A stretch of 64,000 nucleotides of DNA from CAVQWT01 sp963717705 (GCA_963717705.1 CAVQWT010000002.1:620001-684000); one strand, 5' to 3'. Positions 17,121-26,445 are shown, counted from the stretch's first letter. Numbers and translations are program-made. Notes: generated by a model not told the origin, from the sequence alone.

Positions 17121-18422
17121 TCACGCCTTGCGCAGTCGGGCGTAGAAAAACCCATCCTGATTGTGGGCCGCACCTCCTTGCGAAGGCAAGCATTGCCCCC
17201 CCCGATGCGGCACGTCGGGCGGCAGGGTGAGGGTTTCGCGCAACGCTCCGGGCGTTCGCGCCAGGAAGGCCTCGATCTGCGCGTCGTTCTCGTCGCGGAA
17301 CACCGAGCAGGTCACGTAGAGGAGCTTGCCCCCCGGGGCGAGGCAGTTCCAGAGCGAGTCGAGCAGCCGCGCCTGCTGCGCGCCGAAGCCGGCGACGTCC
17401 CGGGCGCGCCGCAGCCACTTGCCGTCCGGATGGCGGCGAACCACGCCCGACGCCGTGCACGGAACGTCGGCCAGGATCCGGTCGAACGGCCGCCCGTCCC
17501 ACCAGCCGCGCGGCGCGCCGGCGTCGCCTTCCTGCACCGTCACCCGGGGCGTGTCGAGCCGCAGCCGGGTCAGGTTCTCGCGAACGCGATTGAGCCGGGT
17601 CGCATCGCTGTCGAGGGCGACGAGCTCGACGTCGGCCCGCTCCAGCACCTGGGTCGCCTTGCCACCCGGCGCGGCGCAGGCGTCGAGCACGCGCTGGCCG
17701 TCGGCGAGATCCAGCAGCGGGGCCGCAAGCTGCGCGGCGGCGTCCTGGACGGAGAACGCACCCTCGGCGTAGCCGGGCAGTTCGGGCACCGGGCGCGGCG
17801 GATCGACGATGGCCCCCGCCTCGCCGACCGCGGTGGCGACGACGCCCGCGGCGGCGCACGCGGCAAGCCACGTGCCGCGGTCCGTCACCCGGGAGTTCAC
17901 CCGCACCGTCAGCGGCGGCCGTGCGTTCCCGGCGTCGAGAATGGCCTCCCAGTCGTCCGGCCAGTCCCGCCGGACGCGCTCGATCCACCAGAGCGGATAA
18001 GAGTACCGGGCCACCGGGTCGGCGCGGACGTCGGCATCGAGCGCTTCGCGCTCGCGCAGATAGCGCCGCAGCAGCGCGTTTACCAGCGCCTTGGCCGCCG
18101 GACGGGTGAGCTCGCCCGCGGCGGCGACCGCGCGATCGACGACGGCGAACGGCGGGGCGCGCGTGTGCCCCAGCTGGTAGAGCGCGACCGCGGTCAGCGC
18201 CGCCAGCGGGGGATCGGTGAACGGCTTCGCCGCGAGTCGCCGGGTCAGCGCGTCCAGCGTCCCCCAATGCCGCAGAGTGCCGTAGGCCAGCTCCTGCACC
18301 AGCGACCGGCGGCGGCCGGCGTCGTCCCCGCCGGCGGTGACCGCCGCCAGCGCGACCGGCAGCGTGGCGCCGTCGAGAACTCGACGGACGGCGAGGGCGG
18401 CCTGCTTCTGCGCTTCCTGCAT
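17121..18422 (-). CDS. rsmB: 16S rRNA (cytosine967-C5)-methyltransferase
   Basis: RsmB (Sun/Fmu) methylates C967 of 16S rRNA. The 433-residue protein has an N-terminal NusB-like helical domain (about 1-135, with YELLVQELAYGTLRHWG-type sequence) and a C-terminal Rossmann SAM domain. Motif I reads DACAAPGGKATQVLE, motif IV contains the P-C catalytic cysteine (LADVPCTASG), and motif VI has the second catalytic cysteine in LLYVTCSVF. The ATG at 18422 starts directly at the NusB domain. An eight-C run at 17196-17203 lies inside the 3' part of the gene. fmt is 63 bp upstream on the same strand. Confidence 0.95.
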   Translation of the reverse strand: MQEAQKQAALAVRRVLDGATLPVALAAVTAGGDDAGRRRSLVQELAYGTLRHWGTLDALTRRLAAKPFTDPPLAALTAVALYQLGHTRAPPFAVVDRAVAAAGELTRPAAKALVNALLRRYLREREALDADVRADPVARYSYPLWWIERVRRDWPDDWEAILDAGNARPPLTVRVNSRVTDRGTWLAACAAAGVVATAVGEAGAIVDPPRPVPELPGYAEGAFSVQDAAAQLAAPLLDLADGQRVLDACAAPGGKATQVLERADVELVALDSDATRLNRVRENLTRLRLDTPRVTVQEGDAGAPRGWWDGRPFDRILADVPCTASGVVRRHPDGKWLRRARDVAGFGAQQARLLDSLWNCLAPGGKLLYVTCSVFRDENDAQIEAFLARTPGALRETLTLPPDVPHRGGQCLPSQGGAAHNQDGFFYARLRKA

Positions 18423-18485
18423 CGATTCCTCCGGCGGGCACTGAACCCGCCCCCGTTTGGCCCGGCGCGGACCGTGAACCTGCGG

Positions 18486-19445
18486 TCAGCCTGCCGCTGC
18501 GGTGGGCACGACCGAAACATCGAAGTGTTGTCCCGGCGCAACACGCCGGCCGGCCACGAAGGCGGCGGCGTCCATGCGGCGCCCCCCCGCCGGCTGCAAC
18601 TCGTTGATGCGCAACAGCCCTTCCCCGCACGCGACGACCAGGCCCTCGGGTCCGGCCGCGACAATGGTGCCGGCGGCGCCCCCCCGGCCGACGGCCGCGT
18701 CGGCACGCCAGAGCTTGACCAGGTCGCCGGCGAAGGCGGTGAACGCCCCCGGCGCGGGATCGAAAGCGCGGATCCGGCGGTCGATTGCCGCGGCGCCGGC
18801 GCGCCAGTCGATCGCCGCTTCGGCGCGCTCGATCTTCGCGGCATACGTCGAGCCGTCGTCCGGCTGCGGCGTGACGGCCAGCGGCAGTCCTGCCGCGAGC
18901 GTCGCCAGCGTGTCGACGATGGCCCTGGCGCCGGCCGCAGCGAGCTTGTCGTGCAGCGTCGCGGCGGTCTCCCGTGCGTCGATCGGCATCGGCACCGTCG
19001 CGAGCATCGGGCCGGTGTCCAGCCCTGCGTCCATCTGCATGATCGTCACGCCGGTCCGGGCGTCGCCGGCGAGCAGCGCGCGCTGGATCGGCGCGGCACC
19101 GCGCCAGCGCGGCAGCAGCGATGCGTGGATGTTGAGGCAGCCGTGCCGCGGCCACGCCAGGACCTCCGGCGGCAGCAGGAGGCCATACGCGGCGACCACC
19201 AGCACGTCGAGCGGGACCGCGAGCACCGGCGCGCGCGCCTCTTCGGTCCGCAGCGTCAACGGCTGCTGCAGCGGCAGGCCGTGCGCGAGCGCAAACGCCT
19301 TGACGGCCGAGGACTCGAGCTTCAGGCCGCGGCCCTTCGGCTTGTCGGGGCGGGTCAGCACGAGGGGCACCGAATGCCCCGCCGCGACGATCGCCGCCAG
19401 CGCCGTGGCGGCGAATTCCGGCGTGCCGGCGAACCCGACGCGCAT
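18486..19445 (-). CDS. fmt: Methionyl-tRNA formyltransferase
   Basis: Fmt formylates initiator Met-tRNA using 10-formyltetrahydrofolate. The ATG at 19445 gives 319 residues starting MRVGFAGTPEFAATAL, the family's conserved N-terminus. The catalytic block is present as NIHASLLPRWRGAAPIQRAL, including the Asn-x-His and the following S-L-L-P-x-[YW]-R-G-A-A-P-I, and the third catalytic residue lies in QMDAGLDTGPM. The C-terminal OB-fold tRNA-binding domain covers about residues 205-315. It is the middle gene of def-fmt-rsmB, which couple formylation and deformylation. Confidence 0.96.
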   Translation of the reverse strand: MRVGFAGTPEFAATALAAIVAAGHSVPLVLTRPDKPKGRGLKLESSAVKAFALAHGLPLQQPLTLRTEEARAPVLAVPLDVLVVAAYGLLLPPEVLAWPRHGCLNIHASLLPRWRGAAPIQRALLAGDARTGVTIMQMDAGLDTGPMLATVPMPIDARETAATLHDKLAAAGARAIVDTLATLAAGLPLAVTPQPDDGSTYAAKIERAEAAIDWRAGAAAIDRRIRAFDPAPGAFTAFAGDLVKLWRADAAVGRGGAAGTIVAAGPEGLVVACGEGLLRINELQPAGGRRMDAAAFVAGRRVAPGQHFDVSVVPTAAAG

Positions 19446-19468
19446 GGGGAGCGACGCGGCCCGGCGCG

Positions 19469-19972
19469 TCAGCCGGCGAGCCGCTGCTTCTTGCGCAGCC
19501 GCGCGGACAGCCGGGCGCGCTTCAGCGGCGACAGGTGATCGACGAAGACCCTGCCGTCGAGGTGGTCCATTTCGTGCTGGAGACAGACGGCGAGCAGTTC
19601 GTCGGCCTCGACCACGAAGGATTCGCCGTGCTCGTTCTGCGCCTCGACCCGCACCGAGGCGGCGCGGACCACCTTGTCGTAGTAGCCCGGGACGGACAGG
19701 CAGCCTTCCTCGCATTCGGCTTCCCCCTCGGCCGCGACGATCCGGGGGTTGATGAAGACCCGCAGCTCGTTTCGGGATTCGGAGAGATCCATGACGATCA
19801 CCCGCTTGTGGACGTCGACCTGGGTGGCGGCGAGGCCGATGCCGGGGGCGGCGTACATGGTCTCCGCCATGTCGCGGACGAGTTTCTGGATGTCCGCGGT
19901 GAACGCGGTCACCGGGGCGGCGACCTTGCGCAGCCGGGGGTCGGGATACTCGAGAATCGGCAACAGCGCCAT
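19469..19972 (-). CDS. def: Peptide deformylase
   Basis: Def removes the formyl group from nascent N-terminal methionine. The ATG at 19972 gives 167 residues starting MALLPILEYPDPRLRKVA; an in-frame upstream ATG adds only eight unconserved residues. The three metal/active-site motifs are all present: GIGLAATQ (motif 1), EEGCLSVPG with the metal-binding cysteine (motif 2) and QHEMDHLDG with the two histidines and catalytic glutamate (motif 3). It heads the def-fmt-rsmB operon and is divergent from the LysM gene, 116 bp away. Confidence 0.97.
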   Translation of the reverse strand: MALLPILEYPDPRLRKVAAPVTAFTADIQKLVRDMAETMYAAPGIGLAATQVDVHKRVIVMDLSESRNELRVFINPRIVAAEGEAECEEGCLSVPGYYDKVVRAASVRVEAQNEHGESFVVEADELLAVCLQHEMDHLDGRVFVDHLSPLKRARLSARLRKKQRLAG

Positions 19973-20088
19973 GGTGTCGGACGGGCTAGCTTGCAAAATG
20001 CAGACTCGGGATGCAGAATCCCTGCTAACCCCTTATTTTGCGGCGGTTTAGGACGATAGCAAGGCCCGCCCCTTCCGGAAGAGGCTTT

Positions 20089-21186
20089 ATGCGTCAAAAG
20101 TTTAGCACACCGATACGCCTCGTCGCGGCCGCCGCCGCGGCGCTCGTTCTTTGCGCGACCGCCGCGGCCGCCGACGCTCCCGTCCTCCAGGACGGGGTGC
20201 CCGACCGGTACGAGGTGCAAAAAGGGGACACCCTCTGGGGCATTGCCGGGAAGTTCCTGAAGGACCCGTGGCGCTGGCCCGACGTCTGGCGGATGAACCG
20301 CGACGAGATCAGGAATCCGCACCGGATCTACCCCGGCGACGTGATCGTCCTCGACCGCAGCAGCGGCGAGCCGCGGCTCGCGCTCGAGCGCCCGGCGGTG
20401 CGGCTGTCGCCGACGGTCCGCTCGTCGGCGCTGGACGCCGAGGCCATCCCGAGCATCCCGCCGGGTGACATCGAGGCCTACCTGTCGCGGCCGCTGATCA
20501 CCGACCTCGGCGCCCTGGCCAACGCTCCGCGGATCATCGCCGGCAAGGACGCCCGCGTACTCCGCGGCGAGAACGACTCCGTCTACGTCGCGGGCCTCAC
20601 CGAGGCGAACGGCGTCCTCTGGTACGTCTACCGCGAAGGCCGTCGCTTCTTCGCGGCGGACAGCGGCGACTTCCTCGGCCAGGAGCAGCGCTTCCTCGGC
20701 ATCGCGCGAGTCGAGCGCTTCGGCGAAGTCTCGACCGTGCGGCTGCAGGGAGCGACGGAGGAGATCATGGTCGGCGACCGCCTGGTGCCGGCGCCGCCGG
20801 AGGCGCTGGTCAACTACGCGCCGCACGCGCCGACGGCGAAGATCAACGGCCGCATCATCGCCACCAGCCGCGATTCGATCGAGGTCGGCCGCGGCTGGAT
20901 CGTCACGATCGACAAGGGTTCCGCCGACGGCCTCGACGTCGGCTCGGTGCTCGCGATCTACCGCACCGTGCCGCCGCTGCGCGATCCGCGCCCGTCCACC
21001 GAGCCGGAGCAGATGTTCCGGATGCTCGACCAGACCCGATTCTTCCAGCGCGACACCTACCTGCAGATCCCCGACGAGCGTTCGGGCCTGATGTTCGTGT
21101 TCCGCGTATTCGATCGCGTCTCCTATGCCCTGGTCCTCAACACCACGGACCCGGTGCACATCGGCGACTTCGCCCGCAATCCCTGA
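20089..21186 (+). CDS. LysM peptidoglycan-binding protein
   Basis: A 365-residue secreted protein. The ATG at 20089 follows GAAGAGG by 4 bp. A signal peptide spans residues 1-28 (ending T-A-A-A-A-A). A single LysM domain starts near residue 41: YEVQKGDTLWGIAGKFLKDPWRWPDVWRMN and ends RIYPGDVIVLD, the longer variant found in the family that sits upstream of dprA in betaproteobacteria. The remaining 270 residues form repeated beta-rich segments of unknown function. It probably binds peptidoglycan in the periplasm. A strong hairpin follows the stop. Confidence 0.9.
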   Translation: MRQKFSTPIRLVAAAAAALVLCATAAAADAPVLQDGVPDRYEVQKGDTLWGIAGKFLKDPWRWPDVWRMNRDEIRNPHRIYPGDVIVLDRSSGEPRLALERPAVRLSPTVRSSALDAEAIPSIPPGDIEAYLSRPLITDLGALANAPRIIAGKDARVLRGENDSVYVAGLTEANGVLWYVYREGRRFFAADSGDFLGQEQRFLGIARVERFGEVSTVRLQGATEEIMVGDRLVPAPPEALVNYAPHAPTAKINGRIIATSRDSIEVGRGWIVTIDKGSADGLDVGSVLAIYRTVPPLRDPRPSTEPEQMFRMLDQTRFFQRDTYLQIPDERSGLMFVFRVFDRVSYALVLNTTDPVHIGDFARNP

Positions 21187-21193
21187 CCCCGTT

Positions 21194-21228
21194 GCCGGAC
21201 GCGCCGCGGGTCGCGCGGCGCGTCCGGC
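21194..21228 (+). terminator. 15-bp GC hairpin after the LysM gene
   Basis: G21194-G21208 and its complement C21214-C21228 pair without mismatch (15 bp, arms ending CGCCGCG and CGCGGCG) around a five-base GGTCG loop, 8 bp after the LysM stop. There is no U tract, so it may act as a factor-assisted terminator or as an mRNA stabiliser. Confidence 0.65.
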
Positions 21229-21255
21229 GGCCGCCGCCCGACGGCACGGGTCCCG

Positions 21256-21268
21256 CCCCCCCCCCCCC
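21256..21268 (+). repeat. Thirteen-C homopolymer upstream of dprA
   Basis: A run of 13 cytosines ends 11 bp before the dprA ATG, between the LysM hairpin and the start codon. It occupies the ribosome-binding region and no normal Shine-Dalgarno is visible. Such tracts slip readily. It may tune dprA translation or be an under- or over-called homopolymer. Confidence 0.85.
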
Positions 21269-21279
21269 ACTTTCCGCCG

Positions 21280-22368
21280 ATGCTCGTCGACGCCCGCGCG
21301 CAAAGCTGGGCAGCGCTGGCGCTATCCGGCGTCGGGCCGCGACCGCTGGTGGAGCTGCTGCGCGCGTTCGGCGGGCCCGGGGAGATCCTCGCGGCAACCC
21401 CCGCCCAGCGGCGGGCCACCGTCGCGGCGACGGCGGCCGCGGCGCTCGAAACCGGGCCGGACCCCGACCGCCTCGCCGCGACGCTGGCGTGGCTGGGCGA
21501 GGACGGCCACGGCTTCCTGGCCTGGGACGACGCCGACTATCCGTCGCAATTGCTCGAGACCGGCGATCCGCCGCCGATCCTGTTCTGCCTCGGTCGCCGC
21601 GAGCTGCTCGGGCGGCCCGCGCTGGCCGTCGTCGGCAGCCGCAACGCGACACCGCAGGGGTGCGAGGACGCCGAGGCGTTCGCGCTGGCCCTGTCGTCGG
21701 CAGGACTCACCATCGTCAGCGGCCTCGCCGCGGGCATCGACGCCGCGGCGCACCGGGGCGGGCTCGCCGGCGCGGCGAAGAGCATCGCGGTCGTCGGCAC
21801 CGGCCCCGACCGCGTCTACCCGGCGTCCAATCGGGCGCTGGCGCATGCGCTGGCGAAGGACGGCCTGATCCTGTCCGAGTTCGCGCCGGGCACCCCCGCG
21901 CGCCAGCACCACTTCCCGCGTCGCAATCGCCTGATCAGCGGCCTCGCGCGCGGGGTGCTCGTCGTCGAAGCCGCGCTGGGCTCCGGCTCGCTGATCACCG
22001 CGCGACTGGCGGCGGAGCAGGGGCGCGAAGTGTTCGCGATCCCGGGTTCGATCCACTCGCCGTTCTCCAAGGGCTGCCACAAGCTGATCCGTGACGGCGC
22101 CAAGCTGGTCGAGACGGCGCAGGACGTGCTGGAGGAACTCAAGCTCGCCCCGGCGGGCGCGGCCGCCTCCGCGGCTCCCGCCGCGCCTGTCGACCCGACC
22201 GCGCGGACCGTGCTCGCCGCACTGGGCTACGACCCTGTGGACGTCGACACGCTGTCGTCGCGAACGGGCCTCGACGCGTCGACGCTGGTGGCGACGCTGT
22301 CGGCGCTCGAGCTCGACGACCGTGTCGCGGCGCTCCCCGGCGGCCGCTGGCAGCGCATCGGCCCGTAA
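21280..22368 (+). CDS. dprA: DNA-processing protein DprA
   Basis: DprA protects incoming single-stranded DNA and loads RecA during natural transformation. The 362-residue protein has an N-terminal helical segment (about 1-75), then the Rossmann-type domain with VVGSRNATPQG, SGLAAGIDAAAHRGGL, and the block EFAPGTPARQHHFPRRNRLISGLA. A C-terminal winged-helix DML1-like domain covers about residues 305-362. All family signatures are intact. The gene is preceded by a 13-C tract. In relatives, smg (DUF494) often lies between dprA and the topoisomerase gene; here the 243-bp gap holds no such gene. Confidence 0.94.
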   Translation: MLVDARAQSWAALALSGVGPRPLVELLRAFGGPGEILAATPAQRRATVAATAAAALETGPDPDRLAATLAWLGEDGHGFLAWDDADYPSQLLETGDPPPILFCLGRRELLGRPALAVVGSRNATPQGCEDAEAFALALSSAGLTIVSGLAAGIDAAAHRGGLAGAAKSIAVVGTGPDRVYPASNRALAHALAKDGLILSEFAPGTPARQHHFPRRNRLISGLARGVLVVEAALGSGSLITARLAAEQGREVFAIPGSIHSPFSKGCHKLIRDGAKLVETAQDVLEELKLAPAGAAASAAPAAPVDPTARTVLAALGYDPVDVDTLSSRTGLDASTLVATLSALELDDRVAALPGGRWQRIGP

Positions 22369-22611
22369 CCTCGCCGGCAACCCGCAGCCCCGGGCGCGTC
22401 GGCGCCGTGCGAAGCGCGGGGCGCATCGAGGACCGTGCCGGCGGCCCCGGCGGGTGCCACGGCGACCGCCGCGCCTCGCGTGCGAGCGCGCGCGAGGGCA
22501 CGCATGCGCGGGCGCGCGCGGCCGCACATGCGCAACTCTAGGCCGAACGTCGGGTTGCGGCGCGCGCGGCGCAGCGGTTAGTATCTGCCGCTCTTCGCAT
22601 CGCCCACCCCC

Positions 22612-25587
22612 ATGGCCAAAGCCCTGATCATCGCCGAGAAGCCCTCCGTCGCCTCCGACATCGCGAAGGCGCTGACCGGCTTCAAGAAGCACGACGACCA
22701 TTACGAGAGCGACGACTACGTCCTGTCGTCGGCGGTCGGGCACCTGCTCGAGATCGCCATGCCGGAGGAGGAGGAGGTCAAGCGCGGCAAGTGGACCTTC
22801 GCGCACCTGCCCGCGATCCCGACGCGCTTCGCGCTGCGTCCGATCGAGAAGAACGAGAACCGGCTGAAGACGCTGGTCAAGCTCCTGAAGCGCAAGGACG
22901 TCGACGCGCTGATCAACGCCTGCGACGCGGGCCGCGAGGGCGAGCTGATCTTCCGCTACATCGTCCAGTACGCGAAGAGCACCAAGCCGATCCGCCGGCT
23001 GTGGCTGCAGTCGATGACGTCGTCGGCGATCCGCGACGGCTTCGCCTCGCTGCGCAGCGACAAGCAGATGCTGCCGCTCGCCGACGCGGCCGTCTGCCGG
23101 TCCGAGTCCGACTGGCTCGTCGGCATCAACGGCACGCGGGCGATGACCGCGTTCAACTCCAAGTCGGGCGGCTTCCAGCTGACCACCGTCGGGCGCGTCC
23201 AGACGCCGACGCTGGCGATCCTGGTCGAGCGCGAGCAGAAGATCCGCGCGTTCGTCGTCCGCGACTACTGGGAGGTGCTGGGCACCTTTCGCGGCAGCGG
23301 CGGCGAGTACCCGGGCCGCTGGTTCGACGAGCAGTGGAAGAAGCGCGACGACGACGACCCCGACGCCCGCGCCGAACGGCTGTGGGAGGAGGCGAGGGCG
23401 CAGGCGATCGCCGCGAAATGCGCGGGCCAGCCGGGCATCGTCACCGAGGAGTCGAAGCCGACGACGCAGGGCGCGCCGCTGCTGTACGACCTCACCAGCC
23501 TCCAGCGCGAGGCCAACGGCCGCTTCGGGCTCTCGGCGCGTACGACGCTGTCGCTCGCGCAGTCGCTCTACGAGAAGCACAAGGCGCTGACCTACCCGCG
23601 GACCGACTCGCGCGCGCTGCCCGAGGACTACCTCGGCACGGTGAAGGCGACGATGGAATCGCTGGCCGAGTCCAATGCCTACGGCGGATTCGCGCGCACC
23701 GTGCTGAAGGAAAAGTGGGTGCGCCCGAACAAGCGCATCTTCGACAACGCCAAGGTGTCCGACCACTTCGCGATCATCCCGACGCTGGTGCGGCCGAAGA
23801 ACCTGAACGAGCTCGAGGCCAAGCTCTACGATTTCGTCGTCAAGCGCTTCCTCGCCGCGTTCTTCCCGCCGGCCGAGTTCACCGTCACGACGCGGATCAC
23901 GCGCGTGTCCGGCGAGCCGTTCAAGTCGGAGGGCAAGGTGCTCGTCGCGCCGGGCTGGCTCGCCGTCTACGGCAAGGAAGCCGCCGGCGACGAGCCGACG
24001 CTCGCGCGGGTCAAGGCGGGAGAGACGGTGGCGACCGAGAAGGTCGAGGTCGCGGCCAGCCGCACGCGGCCGCCGCCGCGCCTCAACGAAGCGACGCTGC
24101 TGTCGGCGATGGAAGGCGCGGGCAAGCTCATCGACGACGAGGAGCTGCGCGAGGCGATGCGCGAGAAGGGCCTCGGCACGCCGGCGACGCGGGCGCAGAT
24201 CATCGAGGGCCTGATCGCCGAAAAATACGTGCTGCGCGAGGGCAAGGAACTGATACCGACCGCCAAGGCGTTCTCGCTGATGGTGCTGCTGCACGGCCTC
24301 GGGGTGCCCGAGCTGTTCTCGCCCGAGCTCACCGCCGAGTGGGAGTTCAAGCTCGCGCAGATGGAGCACGGCAAGCTCGGCCGCGAGGAGTTCATGCGCG
24401 AGATCGTCGCGATGACCCAGCACATCGTCGGCCAGGCCAAGGGCTACGAAAGCGACACCATTCCCGGCGACTTCGGCGCGCTGGCCACGCCGTGCCCCAG
24501 CTGCGGCGGGGAGGTGCACGAGAACTACAAGAAGTTCCAGTGCCAGTCCTGCGACTTCGGCATGTGGAAGATCCTCGGCGGCCGCCAGCTCGAGCTCGCC
24601 GAGGCCGACCTGCTGCTGCGCGACCGGACCATCGGCCCCCTCGAGGGCTTCCGCAGCAAGATGGGGCGCCCGTTCACCGCGTCGCTGAAGCTCAACGACG
24701 CCAACGAGATCGCCTTCGACTTCGGCAACGACGACGCCGACGGCGACGAGGCGCCCGACTTCTCGGCGCAGGAGCCGCTGGGCCCGTGCCCGAAATGCGC
24801 GTCGCGCGTGTTCGAGACCGCGCAGGCCTACGTCTGCGAAAAGGCCGTCGGCCCCGAGAAGTCCTGCGACTTCCGCTCCGGCCGCACGATCCTGCAGCGT
24901 CCCGTCGAGCGCGCCCAGATGCAGAAGCTGCTGGCGACGGGCAAGACCGATCTCCTCCAGTTCGTGTCGGCGCGCACGCGGCGGCCGTTCTCGGCGTTCC
25001 TCGCGCGCCAGCCCGACGGTAAGATCGGGTTCGAGTTCGCGCCGCGACCCGAAGGCGCGAAAGGCCGCGGACGACCGGCGGCCGCCGGCGCGCTGCGCGT
25101 GCTCGGCAAGCACCCGCGCGACGGCAAGCCGGTCGAGCTGTACTCGGGGCGCTACGGCCCGTACGTGAAGCACGGCGAGGTCAACGCAACGCTGCCGGAC
25201 AAGGATCAGCAGGACGCGCTGACGCTCGAGGACGCGGTCGCGATCGTCGACGCGAAGGCGGGGCGCGGCGCGCCGGCGAAGAAGGCGCCGAGGAAAGCGC
25301 CGAAGAAGGCGGCCAAGGTCACCAAGGCCGCCGCGAAGAAGGCGGCGGCGAAGGCGCCGGCCGCGGAAACCCCGGCCCCGAAGACGGCCAGGACGGCGAA
25401 GAAGGCGGCGGTCAAACGGCCCGCGGCCACCGCCGCGGGCCCGAAGGCGCCCGCCGCAAAGACGGCCGCCACTAAGACGGCCGCCACGACCACCGCGAAG
25501 ACGGCCGCCCCGACGGCTGCGAAGAAGACCGGGCCCACCGCGCGCAAGCCGGCAGCGAAGGCCGCGAACAAGACGACGACGAAGTAG
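22612..25587 (+). CDS. topB: DNA topoisomerase III (type IA) with histone H1-like tail
   Basis: A 991-residue type IA topoisomerase that passes single strands through transient breaks. The TOPRIM domain opens MAKALIIAEKPSVASDIAKA (Glu9) and includes CDAGREGELIFRY. The catalytic tyrosine is in ALTYPRTDSR near residue 327. Two zinc-binding segments follow the core: CPSCGG...CQSC near residue 628 and CPKC...CEKAVGPEKSC near residue 727. A third cysteine-poor repeat follows. From about residue 885 the protein becomes an Ala/Lys/Pro tail with repeated KKAA and KTA motifs resembling histone H1-like proteins. Such a tail should bind DNA nonspecifically. The start at 22612 is fixed by the TOPRIM alignment. 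Confidence 0.93.
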   Translation: MAKALIIAEKPSVASDIAKALTGFKKHDDHYESDDYVLSSAVGHLLEIAMPEEEEVKRGKWTFAHLPAIPTRFALRPIEKNENRLKTLVKLLKRKDVDALINACDAGREGELIFRYIVQYAKSTKPIRRLWLQSMTSSAIRDGFASLRSDKQMLPLADAAVCRSESDWLVGINGTRAMTAFNSKSGGFQLTTVGRVQTPTLAILVEREQKIRAFVVRDYWEVLGTFRGSGGEYPGRWFDEQWKKRDDDDPDARAERLWEEARAQAIAAKCAGQPGIVTEESKPTTQGAPLLYDLTSLQREANGRFGLSARTTLSLAQSLYEKHKALTYPRTDSRALPEDYLGTVKATMESLAESNAYGGFARTVLKEKWVRPNKRIFDNAKVSDHFAIIPTLVRPKNLNELEAKLYDFVVKRFLAAFFPPAEFTVTTRITRVSGEPFKSEGKVLVAPGWLAVYGKEAAGDEPTLARVKAGETVATEKVEVAASRTRPPPRLNEATLLSAMEGAGKLIDDEELREAMREKGLGTPATRAQIIEGLIAEKYVLREGKELIPTAKAFSLMVLLHGLGVPELFSPELTAEWEFKLAQMEHGKLGREEFMREIVAMTQHIVGQAKGYESDTIPGDFGALATPCPSCGGEVHENYKKFQCQSCDFGMWKILGGRQLELAEADLLLRDRTIGPLEGFRSKMGRPFTASLKLNDANEIAFDFGNDDADGDEAPDFSAQEPLGPCPKCASRVFETAQAYVCEKAVGPEKSCDFRSGRTILQRPVERAQMQKLLATGKTDLLQFVSARTRRPFSAFLARQPDGKIGFEFAPRPEGAKGRGRPAAAGALRVLGKHPRDGKPVELYSGRYGPYVKHGEVNATLPDKDQQDALTLEDAVAIVDAKAGRGAPAKKAPRKAPKKAAKVTKAAAKKAAAKAPAAETPAPKTARTAKKAAVKRPAATAAGPKAPAAKTAATKTAATTTAKTAAPTAAKKTGPTARKPAAKAANKTTTK

Positions 25588-25593
25588 CGGGCC

Positions 25594-25794
25594 ATGCTGC
25601 GCACGGTCGTGATCTTCGTCGTCGTGATCGTGATCTCGAGCCTGGCCTGGCCCTGGCTCAGCCGGCTGGGCTTCGGCCGCCTGCCCGGCGACTTCCACGT
25701 CGTCCGCAACGGTCGCCGCTACGCGGTGCCCCTGATGTCGACGCTGATACTCTCCGCCGTGCTCACGCTGGCGCTGCGCGTGTTCGGTCGCTGA
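25594..25794 (+). CDS. DUF2905 small membrane protein
   Basis: A 66-residue protein with two hydrophobic helices (about residues 3-24 and 46-63) joined by the family motif RLGFGRLPGDF and a basic loop VVRNGRRYAVP. This matches the DUF2905 family of small inner-membrane proteins, whose function is unknown. It starts 7 bp after the topB stop, so it is probably cotranscribed with it. Confidence 0.85.
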   Translation: MLRTVVIFVVVIVISSLAWPWLSRLGFGRLPGDFHVVRNGRRYAVPLMSTLILSAVLTLALRVFGR

Positions 25795-25866
25795 CCGACG
25801 ACCGTTTCCCGCGGGGCGCCGATCGCGCTGCCCTGCGCCCGGCCGCGTCGCCCACCGGGCGTGCGC

Positions 25867-26445
25867 TCAGCCGAAGGGCCGCACGCCGATCAGCCAGCCG
25901 TGAAGCGCGAATGCGAACGCCGCCCAGGCGACGACGCCGATCGCCACCGCCAGCAAGTCCCGCGAAACGGGCCCGACGGGATAGCGCGTGCCGGCGGCGC
26001 GGTCGCGCCGACGCGACGCGATGAAGTCGGCGATCGCCCACGCGAGGAACGCGCCGAACAGCACGACGTCGCCGAGGCGCCCGTTTGACAGCAGGTGCGC
26101 AAACGCCCACAGCTTGACCCCGGCGACCATCGGATGGCCGACGGCGGCCTTGATCCGCGTGCCTGGCACGTACGCGGCCGCAAGCAGCACGAACGCGGGC
26201 AGCGTCAGCAGCGCCGCGGCGTGCCGGCTCCATGCGGGCGGGAACCACAGGTCGACCGGTGCGAGGCGCGTCTGCCCGTACCCCCAGACGATCATCGCGA
26301 AGCCGGCGAGCGAAACGATCGAGTAGATCGCCTTCCATGCGCCGGCGCCGGCGCGGGCGATCTGCGCGCTGCGCCACGGGTCGGCGAAGATGCGCACCGA
26401 GTGCGCGCCCAGGAACAGGACGAGACCTGCGATCAGCGTGGTCAT
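25867..26445 (-). CDS. NnrU family membrane protein
   Basis: A 192-residue polytopic membrane protein with about six hydrophobic helices. It begins MTTLIAGLVLFLGAHSVRIF and contains GTRIKAAVGHPMVAGVKLWAFAHLL, the conserved His-Pro and His residues of the NnrU/isoprenylcysteine methyltransferase-like family. NnrU was named for its link to nitric oxide/denitrification genes, but no such genes are nearby, so the role is unclear. GAGGAG lies 7 bp upstream of the ATG. The gene converges on DUF2905. Confidence 0.85.
   Translation of the reverse strand: MTTLIAGLVLFLGAHSVRIFADPWRSAQIARAGAGAWKAIYSIVSLAGFAMIVWGYGQTRLAPVDLWFPPAWSRHAAALLTLPAFVLLAAAYVPGTRIKAAVGHPMVAGVKLWAFAHLLSNGRLGDVVLFGAFLAWAIADFIASRRRDRAAGTRYPVGPVSRDLLAVAIGVVAWAAFAFALHGWLIGVRPFG

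Noticed and set aside
22369..22611. A small gene (such as smg) between dprA and topB.
   Set aside because: The 243-bp gap has no frame resembling DUF494; it holds alternating GC-rich sequence and stops in several frames.
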